Origin: Pandoraea oxalativorans
Lineage (GTDB): Bacteria; Pseudomonadota; Gammaproteobacteria; Burkholderiales; Burkholderiaceae
NCBI RefSeq assembly: GCF_000972785.3
Contig: NZ_CP011253.3
Span: forward strand, 4,340,001 to 4,404,000
DNA length: 64,000 nt
Direction: 5' to 3'
Below, piece by piece: positions 1-9,244 of the stretch. The notes beneath the pieces are model-generated. The model ran no database searches. It was not told the DNA's origin and worked only from the letters and a program-made list of their open reading frames with translations. The stretch's first letter is position 1; each line of letters opens with the position of its first letter. Both the position numbers and the translations under genes were made by a program.

Positions 1-1609
1 AAGCGGCAAAGACGGGCTGAGCAACCATCGCAATGTCGGCGGTCGTGGCCGCAGCGGGATCGCCCAGTTGCTCAATCGTCGCAAACGCCTGAGCGAGCGC
101 ATCGAGGTATTCGCCGTAGCCATCGGCCAGCGCGTTCAGTGTTACTGGCGACAACTGGATTCCGCCATCTTCGCTTAACAGCACGCGGTCTACCGGGCTG
201 GCGTCTGAGCGTGCGTCACCCGGCTCTCCCCCAGTATTGATGCGAGCGGACTCGCGCTCGATAACAGTGAACTCCTTGCGCGCATCGATAACCTTTCCCG
301 TCTTGATGGCCGTGGCCAGACGACCGATCGCCGAGTTCGCGCCGAAGCGATAGGTGCGTTCCAGCCAGACGACGGCGTCCTCCAGACCGCGCGGGGCCCG
401 AGCTTGTGCCGTCGGCCCAGCGCTCGTTTTCGACGCGCTGTCGCGACTCACGGCCAACGGCCCCGATCGAGGTAAGTCGTTTGACGGCCAGCCGAGTGCC
501 GACAGCAACTGCATGCGCATCGATGGCGAAAACACCCGCTGGGCGCTCAGTTCGCCGAACACCGCTCCCGCCTCGACGGCCGCCAACTGATCCTTGTCGC
601 CCAGCAATACCAGACGCGCGCCCTCCGGCACCGCTTCCAGCAGTTGCGTCGCCATCGACAAATCGATCATGGACGCTTCGTCCACCACGATGAGGTCATA
701 GGGCAACGGGTTGCCTGCGTGATGACGAAAGCGTCGCCCGACGTGCTCCGCCGATTCCGGCAATACACCGAGCAGTCGATGCAACGTCACCGCCGCGTCA
801 GGGAGCGCGAGTCGCACCGTTTCCGGCAAGTCCTGACGGGCCGTCAGGGCTTCCTGCATGCGCTGTGCCGCTTTGCCAGTGGGTGCTGCGAGCGCAACGC
901 GCAGGTTGGCGTCACGCTCCAGCAGACACGCAATCAGACCGACGACCGTCGTCGTCTTCCCCGTTCCCGGACCGCCGCTGAGCACGACCAGCGAACGCTG
1001 CAATGCGAGCGCCGCTGCCGCCATCTGCCAATTTGGCTCGCGCTCGCCTTCGGGCGAGTGCAGCACGCCATTGCGGAAGTAGCGTTGCAAGCGCTGACGG
1101 TCTTCTTCCGTGATCGCCGAAGTCGGTGCCGTCGATGCCGACGTCGCCTCGCCGCTCAGGGTCAGTTTTCGTCCCAGCGCGAGCGCAAGGCGCGCTTCAT
1201 AGTGATAGTAGCGAGCCAGATACAGACGATCCCGGTCGTCGAGCAAGAGCGGATAAGCATCTGCCTGGACATCGCCTGCGATCACGTGCGCCAGGCTGGC
1301 CGGGGCACACAAGCCGCTTGCGAAGAGGGCCTCTCGCCAGACGGACAATGCCGGTGCGTCACCGGGAAACAGCTCGCCGCTGGCCTGCGCGTCGAGCAGG
1401 TTGTCGAGCGGCACGCATACGTGACCTTCCGACGTGGCAAGGCTCACTTCGAGCGCCGCCCGCCGAACGTAGCGGCACGTGAGCTCATCGGCACCGTTGC
1501 CTCGCGCGAGCAAGCCCATGCGACGCGCGAAACCTTGCGCAAGTCGCACCGCGCCGCTGTCGGCCAGCGGTGCGCCGGACGCATCGCCCATGTGGCGCCT
1601 ATCGCTCAT
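1..1609 (-). CDS. recD: Exodeoxyribonuclease V alpha subunit RecD (3' end outside window)
   Basis: RecD is the 5'-to-3' superfamily 1B helicase motor of RecBCD, which processes double-strand DNA ends for recombinational repair. The ATG at 1609 overlaps the recB stop as ATGA, so the order is recC-recB-recD in one operon. About 536 residues are visible and the frame runs off the window start. Seen in the translation: the Walker A motif GGPGTGKTT near residue 212, VVDEASMIDL (Walker B) about 80 residues later, and LLGDKDQLAAVEAG (motif III). An N-terminal region of about 200 residues precedes the motor, as in RecD of proteobacteria. The middle, between motif III and the next conserved ERTYRFG stretch, holds a Ser/Ala/Arg-rich insert of about 35 residues. 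Identification is secure; only the C-terminus is missing. Confidence 0.95.
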   Translation of the reverse strand, partial: MSDRRHMGDASGAPLADSGAVRLAQGFARRMGLLARGNGADELTCRYVRRAALEVSLATSEGHVCVPLDNLLDAQASGELFPGDAPALSVWREALFASGLCAPASLAHVIAGDVQADAYPLLLDDRDRLYLARYYHYEARLALALGRKLTLSGEATSASTAPTSAITEEDRQRLQRYFRNGVLHSPEGEREPNWQMAAAALALQRSLVVLSGGPGTGKTTTVVGLIACLLERDANLRVALAAPTGKAAQRMQEALTARQDLPETVRLALPDAAVTLHRLLGVLPESAEHVGRRFRHHAGNPLPYDLIVVDEASMIDLSMATQLLEAVPEGARLVLLGDKDQLAAVEAGAVFGELSAQRVFSPSMRMQLLSALGWPSNDLPRSGPLAVSRDSASKTSAGPTAQARAPRGLEDAVVWLERTYRFGANSAIGRLATAIKTGKVIDARKEFTVIERESARINTGGEPGDARSDASPVDRVLLSEDGGIQLSPVTLNALADGYGEYLDALAQAFATIEQLGDPAAATTADIAMVAQPVFAA

Positions 1610-4600
1610 GCGTCCTCTCCGTGGGTCACGGCCGAAGCACCTCGCGTATCCAGCGAGAGCGCCTGAGCCAGCGCCGCGTTTTCACCCGCGGCGAACAGGC
1701 CATCGAGTGCATCGACCATTTCCCTCGACGGCTTGTCGAAGAAAACGCCCGGGACTTCATCACCGGCAAGATGCGCGCTGGCCCAGTCCGGACGCACGCC
1801 CCGCACAAACAAATAGAGGCTGCCGCCCATATCGCGGTCGTAATCGTAATCAGGTAAGCGACGCCGCAAATAGCGATGCAGCGCCAGCGTGTAAAGCAGG
1901 TACTGGAGGTGATAACCGTGTTCGGCCATCGCCTCGCGCAGACCTTCGCCGCCGTAGTTCTCGGGGGCGGTGCCGAGGTAGTTCGACTTCCAGTCGAGAA
2001 TCCACCATTGACCGCTGTGACGGAACACCAGATCGATGAAGCCTTTGAGATAGCCCCGCAGGACCGTCGCGTCCAGCGGCAAATCGGGATACCCGAACTG
2101 GCGCAACAGGCCGCGCAGTGCGTCGAGCGACACCGCATCCGCCGGGTACGTGAACTCCATCTCGGTAAGACGCTCGGCCAGCGAGACATCCGCCAGTTGC
2201 ATGCCGGGACGCAACGGCGTGGCGAGCGTGTCACTCAACATGTTCGTCATCATGGCGCGCCATGTGTCGTTTTGCTCCGCGCCACGTCCCGGCGGACGCT
2301 CGCGCAGCGCCCGCGACACCGCATGCGACCACTGGGCGCGCGACTGGAAATCGGCCAGTTCGAACACTCGGTGCAAGCTCTCCCCGGCAGCAGGGCCACG
2401 CGGAAAGCGAAGAATGTCGTCGGCAGGCGGCCAGGCGTCATCGCCTTCCGGCGGCAGCGCAAACGTCGGTCCCGCATTGGCTTGCGCGTCGTAATCAGGC
2501 CGCGTGCGTTCCGGTGCACTCAATTGCCCACCACCGAGTTGCGGTCCGGTGTGCATGCCCGCAAGCAATCCGGAGAAGCTGCCGATGCGCCATGCTTCGC
2601 GCAAGGCGCGCGTACTCGCACGCGTGGTCAGTTGCGGCGCAGCGTCGTGCACGACGCGCGTGTCGCCGCCGAGCGCATCGCCCACTGGCAACGGCACGAC
2701 GTCAAGTGGCCCGCCAACAAGCGCTTTCCACGCCGAGCGAATCGCCCCAACGCGCTCATCGGCATCGATGTTCGAAGCAATCCATGCGTCGAACGTCGTC
2801 CCTTGCCCGGCAGCTAACCAGTTGAGCATGCCGCCGCACGCCTCCTTCACACTACGACGCGACGAATACATGCCCGCAGCAAGATAGCAGCGGTACACCG
2901 CGCGCGTCAGCGCAACGTACAGCAGCCGTGCCTGCTCCGCCGACTGTTCCTGTCGCAAGGCGGCAGCGGCAGGCGAGCCCTTGCCCGCCGCGTCGGTGAA
3001 GTCGATGACTGCCGTCGCACCATCGTGGTACTCGAGACCTTCGAGACCGCCACCGTCGCGCACCGAACCGTCCCAAAGGAAGGGGCAGAACACGACGCCG
3101 TACTCAAGGCCTTTCGATTTGTGAACGGTCACGATTTGGACCAGATTCTGATCCGACTCCAGTCGCAACTGCGCCTCCTCGCCGCCGCTGGCATTGCGCT
3201 GCGACGCCAGCCAGCGCAGCAACGCAGGCATGCCCGGCTGCTCTGCCCATCGCGCTTGTGCAAGTTCGGCCAGATGCATGAAGTTGGTCAGACGACGCTC
3301 TCCGCCGGGCTGCGCAACCAACCGTGCCGCAAGTCCAAGCTCGCGCATGAGCGTGCGCCACATTGCCGAGAACCCACGATCCGTCCACAACTGACGATAT
3401 CGTTGCAGGCGCTCGATCCACGCGATCGCTTCCGCATCGGAGGCATCGCTTGTCTGCATACGGTAAAGCGCCGTGGCATCGAGTCCGAACAACTCGGTCG
3501 CGAGCGCAGCGCGAAGGGCTCGGACATCGCCCGGTGCCTCTACCGCACGAAGGACACGCAGCAAGGTTTCCGCCTCTTCGCTCGCGAAAACCGAGTCCTG
3601 CGTCAACTCCACGCTCCCTACCGCATGTTCGGCAAGCATCGACTTCATCAGCGCGCCCTGACGGTGCGTCTGTACGATCACGGCAATGTCGCCGGGCGCG
3701 AGCGGCTCGTCGCCGACCATTACCTCACCGCGCGACGCCCCCGCCAGTAAGCGCGCCACTTCGGCCGCCGTTGCGCGCGCGCACGCTTGCTGCGCCTCGT
3801 CCTTGGGTAGCGGCTCGTCGGCGTCGGGCAGCCACCAGACCGTCAAGTCGGCGACATCCCGCACGTCCGTCAAGGGAGGACGACGACGCGTGCCTGGACG
3901 CACTGGCGGGTACGTCAGCCCGTCAAGAACGAACGCACGATCGTTGGCACCGAACAAGCGGTTGCCGGCTTCGATGATGGCAGGCGTGGAGCGCTGATTG
4001 ACGGCGAGCGTGTACGCCGCGTCGGCGTTCTCGCGCGCGGCCAGATAAGTATGCAGATCCGCCGCACGGAAACTGTAGATGGCCTGCTTGGGATCGCCGA
4101 CCATGAACATCGGGCCGCGTCCGCTGGCCGCTGGCATTGTTTGCGTCGCTTCGTCCCAAGCGTCCCCCGATGCTGCGGGCCGATGCCCGTACACGGCGTT
4201 AAAGATGGCGAATTGCAGCGGATCGGTATCCTGGAATTCATCGATCAATGCGCACGGATAGCGCTCGCGCAGCGCGTCCGCCAGATCGGGATGCTGATGC
4301 AACGCGCGAGCGATATTGCCAAGCAGGTCGTCGAATGACACCACGCGCAGTTCGCGCTTGCGCAGCGCCAGCTGTTCCGGCGCCTGCATCAGCCACTCAC
4401 GCAAGATTCGCAGCCACTGCATCGCGTAGCGCTCGTCGGCATCTGCGCGCGCCCGAACGAGTACGTCCGCCATTTCAAAGAAGCGATGTTCGGGGGGCGT
4501 CTCCCCTTTCTTGATGTCCCTGGCGAGCCGCGTCGTCGTCAGCAACTCGGCCTTCGGTGCCAGCAGCGCACCGGCATCGCGCGCGCCGAGATATCGCTGC

Positions 4601-5490
4601 CATGCCGAGACAGCCTGCGGGAGAGACGTCTCGTTGTAGATGTTCTTCTTATAGGAAGGCAGTACCGCGCGCATCAGGTCGGCAATCACCGATGCCTCGG
4701 CCTCCCAGCAATCGCATGCCGCCAAATACGTCGCCAGCAACGCCGAATCGGGCGACGTTTGCGCATCGCTTTGCACGGCCTCCGGCCAACGCAATTCGGA
4801 CATCGGCTTCTTCAGACGACGCGCCAGTTGATCCGTGAGCGTGCCCGGCGAACGCTTGCGGTCCACCAGCCATGCGGCGAAGTTGTCGTCCTGCGCCGCC
4901 ATCGGCTCGACAACACGACGCCAGAATTCCACCGCCAGATCGTGCCGCACGCCATTGTCGTCCGGCACCAACTCATAAGCGAATGGCAGCCCGGCGGCAA
5001 ACGGCACTTCGGCGAGTGCTCGCTGGCAAAAACCGTGGATGGTGTGAATCGACGCCTGATCGAAACCGCGCAACGCACGCTGGAGGCATTCGCGAACGGC
5101 CTTCGGCGACATATCCCCGCGCTCGATCAGCCCGGCGATCATCACGTTGAATAGCGGATCGTCGCTGGCATCCGGGTCGAAGTCGGGGAAGTCGTCTCCG
5201 TCATTGTCTCGGTCATCTTCGCCGCCCTCGCCTTCGTCCTCATCGAAGACCGGGGCCATCGCGGCGACCAGTCCTGCCAGCCGCCCCCGAATCCGCTCAC
5301 GCAATTCTGCCGTTGCGGCATTCGTGAATGTCACGACCAGAATCTGCTCGACGCTTAGTTGCTTCTCCAGCAACAACCGTACATAGAGCGCACAGATGTT
5401 CCACGTCTTGCCTGTACCGGCCGACGCTTCGATCAGGCAGACGCCATCGAGATCGCAACCGAAAACGTCGAGGTCGATGAGTTGCGTCAT
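1606..5490 (-). CDS. recB: Exodeoxyribonuclease V beta subunit RecB
   Basis: RecB is the 3'-to-5' UvrD-like helicase and the only nuclease of RecBCD. The 1294-residue protein is longer than E. coli RecB (1180). Seen: Walker A EASAGTGKT at residues 21-29, the Walker B-type ALIDEFQDTDP, MVGDPKQAIYSFR, a late helicase motif VTVHKSKGLEY, and the C-terminal nuclease centre GFIDLVF followed by ILDWKSN, with the Asp/Asp/Lys triad near residues 1153, 1166 and 1168. Residues 82-111 are an almost purely acidic Asp/Glu/Gly stretch inserted after helicase motif Ia. The ATG overlaps the recC stop by 4 nt and the stop overlaps the recD start, so translation is probably coupled. Confidence 0.97.
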   Translation of the reverse strand: MTQLIDLDVFGCDLDGVCLIEASAGTGKTWNICALYVRLLLEKQLSVEQILVVTFTNAATAELRERIRGRLAGLVAAMAPVFDEDEGEGGEDDRDNDGDDFPDFDPDASDDPLFNVMIAGLIERGDMSPKAVRECLQRALRGFDQASIHTIHGFCQRALAEVPFAAGLPFAYELVPDDNGVRHDLAVEFWRRVVEPMAAQDDNFAAWLVDRKRSPGTLTDQLARRLKKPMSELRWPEAVQSDAQTSPDSALLATYLAACDCWEAEASVIADLMRAVLPSYKKNIYNETSLPQAVSAWQRYLGARDAGALLAPKAELLTTTRLARDIKKGETPPEHRFFEMADVLVRARADADERYAMQWLRILREWLMQAPEQLALRKRELRVVSFDDLLGNIARALHQHPDLADALRERYPCALIDEFQDTDPLQFAIFNAVYGHRPAASGDAWDEATQTMPAASGRGPMFMVGDPKQAIYSFRAADLHTYLAARENADAAYTLAVNQRSTPAIIEAGNRLFGANDRAFVLDGLTYPPVRPGTRRRPPLTDVRDVADLTVWWLPDADEPLPKDEAQQACARATAAEVARLLAGASRGEVMVGDEPLAPGDIAVIVQTHRQGALMKSMLAEHAVGSVELTQDSVFASEEAETLLRVLRAVEAPGDVRALRAALATELFGLDATALYRMQTSDASDAEAIAWIERLQRYRQLWTDRGFSAMWRTLMRELGLAARLVAQPGGERRLTNFMHLAELAQARWAEQPGMPALLRWLASQRNASGGEEAQLRLESDQNLVQIVTVHKSKGLEYGVVFCPFLWDGSVRDGGGLEGLEYHDGATAVIDFTDAAGKGSPAAAALRQEQSAEQARLLYVALTRAVYRCYLAAGMYSSRRSVKEACGGMLNWLAAGQGTTFDAWIASNIDADERVGAIRSAWKALVGGPLDVVPLPVGDALGGDTRVVHDAAPQLTTRASTRALREAWRIGSFSGLLAGMHTGPQLGGGQLSAPERTRPDYDAQANAGPTFALPPEGDDAWPPADDILRFPRGPAAGESLHRVFELADFQSRAQWSHAVSRALRERPPGRGAEQNDTWRAMMTNMLSDTLATPLRPGMQLADVSLAERLTEMEFTYPADAVSLDALRGLLRQFGYPDLPLDATVLRGYLKGFIDLVFRHSGQWWILDWKSNYLGTAPENYGGEGLREAMAEHGYHLQYLLYTLALHRYLRRRLPDYDYDRDMGGSLYLFVRGVRPDWASAHLAGDEVPGVFFDKPSREMVDALDGLFAAGENAALAQALSLDTRGASAVTHGEDA

Positions 5491-8400
5491 GCGCCCTCCA
5501 CGAGTTCAAGGTGCTGCACCATCGGTCCGAACACCGTGTTCGCCAGCAAGTCGAACGGTGACGCCAGCGGGTCTTCCACGCCCCGCCAGATCAGCTTGGT
5601 ATAGGGATCGTCGGCATCGCCGCGCGCGAACGCAGAGCCGGACCATGCGCTTTCGGCATCCGTCATTTTCCCGGTGCTCGCCAGCTTCCAGGCGCTGCGC
5701 ACAAAAAACGGCAAAGGCCGCGTCTGCCCAAGGCGAAACAGCGCCACCCATTGCGCGAGCAGCGCCGCCGCATCGTCCACGGGACGCAGCGCAAATGTCT
5801 CGTCCTCTCCGTACCATAGCGTTCGAGGTGCGACTTCAAGCCCCGCATGTTCCGGCTGCTGCAAATGGGCACATAGCGCGAGGTGGGCGAGCCAGGCGGC
5901 GAGCAGATCGCTCGGACGCAAGCTGCCATAGCGGTGCATGACGAGTCCGTGGCGCGACACCGGGGCCAGACGCCCTTGCAGCAAGCAATCTGCGCACAGC
6001 GTCGCATCGCCGTGCCAGATCGCATCCGTCGATGCCGTCCACGACGGTGGGAGCGCGGGCTTGAGCGGCAACGTCACGAGCAACTCCTGTGTGCCCTCCG
6101 CCTGCGCTTCCCTCACTCGCGTGGCCAGTGCGCGCAGTCCACCGAGTTCACGTCGACGCCATACCGCACCCGTCGCCCCTCCTGGCAGCTCGTGACTGAC
6201 GTTCGCAATACGCTCGATCGCCGCCGCCTGTGCCCGGGCATCCTGAGCGTCGTCACGCAACAGACGCGGTAGCAGCCGCGCGGCGAGCGCGTCGCGCCCC
6301 GACCAGTCGAGTACGAACGGCTCTTCGTCTTCGACTTCGGTAAGCACGTCGCCGAGCGACAAGCCCAGCCGGTCGCGCGCCCATGCCCGCCCCGGGTGGC
6401 GCCAAAAGCGTAACAAGTCGTCGAGCGTCAGATGCGTCTGCGCAATGGCGGGCAATGGCGCGTGGACGAATGGCGTTGCGGCTGCGTCCGGCGCAGGGGA
6501 CGCCAATTGACCGGCCAATTGCTGAGCGGCCTCGCCGTTGGCAACGTCATAGCTGTACAGCGACGGCGCGCGCCCGTCGAAGTACGCGGGTGAGAACGGT
6601 TGAAGCGGATGCAGGACGACAAGCGTGTCACGGGCTTTGCGCTGCTCGTCGAGGTCGAATCCCTGCGATACCGGCGCGAGCAACTGCCCCGTGAAGTCCA
6701 GCAATTCGTCCACGGCGGTGGATGGCGGCAACGGCGCATTATCGCGAACGCTTCGCCCCGTATAGGTGATGAGAAAGCGGTCCTGTGCGCTCAGCATCAA
6801 ATCGAGGAACAGATTGCGCTCGTCATCGCGACGCTGGCGGTCGCCACGTTGTGGGAGCGCCCGCATGAGATCGAACTCGTCGGCGCGCACGCGCCCGGGT
6901 AAGACGCCATCGTCCATGCCGATCATGCAGACCACGCGGTACGGCAACAGACGCAAGCTCGGAATCGCGGCAAACGTCACGCGTCCCGACGGTACCCCGC
7001 CGCGCGTCGGATCGTCGAGCGCGTCGGCCAACACGCGCGCCACCACTTCCACCGGCACATGCACCTCAGGCGCACCGTCGGCGATGGCGGTACCGATCTG
7101 TTCGATGGCCATACGCACTTCGGCGACGTCGTCGGCAAAACGCGGCTCATCCGAGAAGAACTGCTCCAGCATTGCCAGTAACTGATCGCGCCACGCGAGG
7201 CCGGTCCGCTCGGTCTGGAGCGACACCGCCGTCATATCGAGATCGTCGATCAGCCGCGCCAGTTGTCCCAGCAGCTCGGCTCTGCCGCCTTCGATCCCGC
7301 CGACGGGCAGCCAGTCGTCGACCGGCATGGCGTCGTCCGGCAAAGCGTAGCCGAGGAACAGGCGCATCATGGCGTCGCCCAGCGTATGGCGCTCCAGCGC
7401 AGGAGGTGCGTCCACACCGGCGCCGGCCATCGCGCCATCGCGTGACGTCTGGCCGGTGCCCTCAAGCCGCAGCAAGGCATCTCCGCGCCAGCCCCGGCGT
7501 GCGCCGGCGCTGTGCAGCCAGTTCTGAATGGCGTCGAGCACATTGCCGCCGAGGTCGTAACGTTCTGCTACCGCTTCCGTGCGTGCGAGTTCGACAAGAC
7601 TCGACGCTGCCACCCGCTGCTGCGGCAATGCCAGAATCGACGCGAAAGCGCGTGCGACTGGGTTGGTGCGCGTCGGCGGCAGGCCGGTCACCAGATAAGG
7701 AATGCGGGGCGTTGCCGTGCCGAACACGGCATCGATAAGAGGCGCCGCACGGCCAAGGTCCGGCACGGTAATCAACACGTCGTCGGGACGCAGATCGGGG
7801 ATTTCGTCGAAGCACGCCAGCAGGCGGTCGTGCAGCACCTCGATCTGACGCGCAAGGCTATGGCAGACATGCACCTGCACCGAGCCATCGGCCGCGACCC
7901 CATCGGGTGCGCCATGACGACCATCGTCCAGGGAAAGAATGCCGTTCTGCAACGCGGCCAGCAGCGTGGGCTCGGGATTCGGCTGAAACAGCGCGTGGTC
8001 CTCCACCGCTTGCGGCGCAAGGTCCGCGTACAACGCATCGATGTGCGACTGCGTCTGCCGTCCCCATTCCGCCAGCAGGGGGTGCCCCACCTCGCGGTGC
8101 GCTTTGCCGTCACGTTGTGTCAGATACGACAGCCGCGACGGTGGCACGATGTCGAACCAGTAGCTCTCGCAGGGATTGAGGACATAAAGGTGCACGTCGA
8201 TCAGGCGGGACATTGCCTTGAGCAACGCCATGGAAAGCGGCGGCATCGACGACAGCGCGAACACGGAAACCCGGGACGGCCAGCCAGCAGGAACGCTCTC
8301 GGGCGTCAGTTGTTCGATCCGGTCGATGGCCCGCAGCGTCGGGTGGCGCTCGCGAATCTCCAGATGCGCCAGCACCTGCCGCCACAAGGCGCTTTGCCAG

Positions 8401-8921
8401 GCCTCGTCGGCCCGCTGGATGTCGCCCCAGGCCGTCGACGTCCCCGGCGAAATGACTTCACCGGATTGCCACCGCTCCAGCCAGTCCGGCCGGTAAGTCA
8501 GGTATTGATCGTAGATGTGGGCCAGTCGGTCGGCCAACTCGAATCGCATGACGTCGTCTGCCCCGGCCAGATATCCGGCCAGCCGCGGCGACGCCTCCAC
8601 CCACGGCTGCGCGAGACACTGATACAGCGGCCAGACCAGCCGATCGGGCGCGAACGGCGAACTCTCCGGCACGGTGAGTAGTTTGCCTGCCATGTCCCAG
8701 AGCCATTGCGCCAGATACGTCAGGCGGACGTTTGCACACACACCGAAGACGTCCGCATAGTCCAGTTCGAGTCGGCGGCGCACCGCCACGCTGGGCACGA
8801 CGATGGTTTCCGTCTCGAAGGGATTGCCCGCCCCCGCCGACGCGTCAGGCGCCTGTGCGATGTCGCGCAACAGGGCGGCTTCGAGCGTGGTGAACCGGTT
8901 GGAGAAGAATAGATGGAGCAT
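5487..8921 (-). CDS. recC: Exodeoxyribonuclease V gamma subunit RecC
   Basis: RecC carries the Chi-recognition channel and inactive helicase-like domains of RecBCD. The open frame extends upstream to 9092, but the ATG at 8921 gives the family-typical N-terminus MLHLFFSNRFTTLE and a protein of 1144 residues, close to E. coli RecC (1122); the extra 57 codons would be translated from the 11-bp repeat region and do not look like protein. Conserved RecC stretches visible include the N-terminal SNRFTTLEAAL, VPSVAVRRRLE (a family-like variant), DDVLITVPDL and MIGMDDGVLPGR. It is the first gene of the recCBD operon; its stop overlaps the recB ATG by 4 nt. Confidence 0.94.
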   Translation of the reverse strand: MLHLFFSNRFTTLEAALLRDIAQAPDASAGAGNPFETETIVVPSVAVRRRLELDYADVFGVCANVRLTYLAQWLWDMAGKLLTVPESSPFAPDRLVWPLYQCLAQPWVEASPRLAGYLAGADDVMRFELADRLAHIYDQYLTYRPDWLERWQSGEVISPGTSTAWGDIQRADEAWQSALWRQVLAHLEIRERHPTLRAIDRIEQLTPESVPAGWPSRVSVFALSSMPPLSMALLKAMSRLIDVHLYVLNPCESYWFDIVPPSRLSYLTQRDGKAHREVGHPLLAEWGRQTQSHIDALYADLAPQAVEDHALFQPNPEPTLLAALQNGILSLDDGRHGAPDGVAADGSVQVHVCHSLARQIEVLHDRLLACFDEIPDLRPDDVLITVPDLGRAAPLIDAVFGTATPRIPYLVTGLPPTRTNPVARAFASILALPQQRVAASSLVELARTEAVAERYDLGGNVLDAIQNWLHSAGARRGWRGDALLRLEGTGQTSRDGAMAGAGVDAPPALERHTLGDAMMRLFLGYALPDDAMPVDDWLPVGGIEGGRAELLGQLARLIDDLDMTAVSLQTERTGLAWRDQLLAMLEQFFSDEPRFADDVAEVRMAIEQIGTAIADGAPEVHVPVEVVARVLADALDDPTRGGVPSGRVTFAAIPSLRLLPYRVVCMIGMDDGVLPGRVRADEFDLMRALPQRGDRQRRDDERNLFLDLMLSAQDRFLITYTGRSVRDNAPLPPSTAVDELLDFTGQLLAPVSQGFDLDEQRKARDTLVVLHPLQPFSPAYFDGRAPSLYSYDVANGEAAQQLAGQLASPAPDAAATPFVHAPLPAIAQTHLTLDDLLRFWRHPGRAWARDRLGLSLGDVLTEVEDEEPFVLDWSGRDALAARLLPRLLRDDAQDARAQAAAIERIANVSHELPGGATGAVWRRRELGGLRALATRVREAQAEGTQELLVTLPLKPALPPSWTASTDAIWHGDATLCADCLLQGRLAPVSRHGLVMHRYGSLRPSDLLAAWLAHLALCAHLQQPEHAGLEVAPRTLWYGEDETFALRPVDDAAALLAQWVALFRLGQTRPLPFFVRSAWKLASTGKMTDAESAWSGSAFARGDADDPYTKLIWRGVEDPLASPFDLLANTVFGPMVQHLELVEGA

Positions 8922-9244
8922 GCGGGCGTGGCGGCTTAGCGAGTCTGTTCGCAAGCATAACAAATGCCCTGTGCCAAAGCCCATCGGACAGATCCGAAAG
9001 CTCACCCCGTCATGGGTGACTGCGGGGTGACTGCGGGGTGACTGCGGGGTGACTGCGGGGTGGACGACAGCGTGACGGCGGCCCGACGCCACGCCCGGCG
9101 CACACGACGGCGCCCATCGGCGGCCCGCGTGTAACCGGCGGTATCCCCACTTCGCGGCACGCCGGGCATCGGCTAGACTCTCACTGCGCCGCGCCCCACC
9201 CCAACGCGCGGCCAGCTTTGCTGAGGAACCCTCGCAACCGACGC
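8922..9244. other. Divergent intergenic region recC / FUSC gene
   Basis: This 323-bp gap separates the divergent recC and FUSC-type genes. Apart from the 11-bp repeat block I see no open frame with coding character and no convincing sigma-70 promoter. The promoters of both genes must lie here. Confidence 0.6.
9016..9059. repeat. 11-bp tandem repeat, four perfect copies, upstream of recC
   Basis: The unit GTGACTGCGGG occurs four times head to tail at 9016-9026, 9027-9037, 9038-9048 and 9049-9059. It lies about 95 bp upstream of the recC ATG and about 185 bp upstream of the divergent FUSC gene. An 11-bp period is close to one helical turn, so each copy presents the same DNA face. Function is unknown; see findings. 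Confidence 0.95.

Noticed and set aside
644..1666. 340-codon open frame on the plus strand
   Set aside because: Antisense to recD; composition is Arg/His-rich shadow.
8922..9092. 57-residue N-terminal extension of RecC
   Set aside because: Encoded by the 11-bp repeat region; RecC family starts at the ATG 8921.
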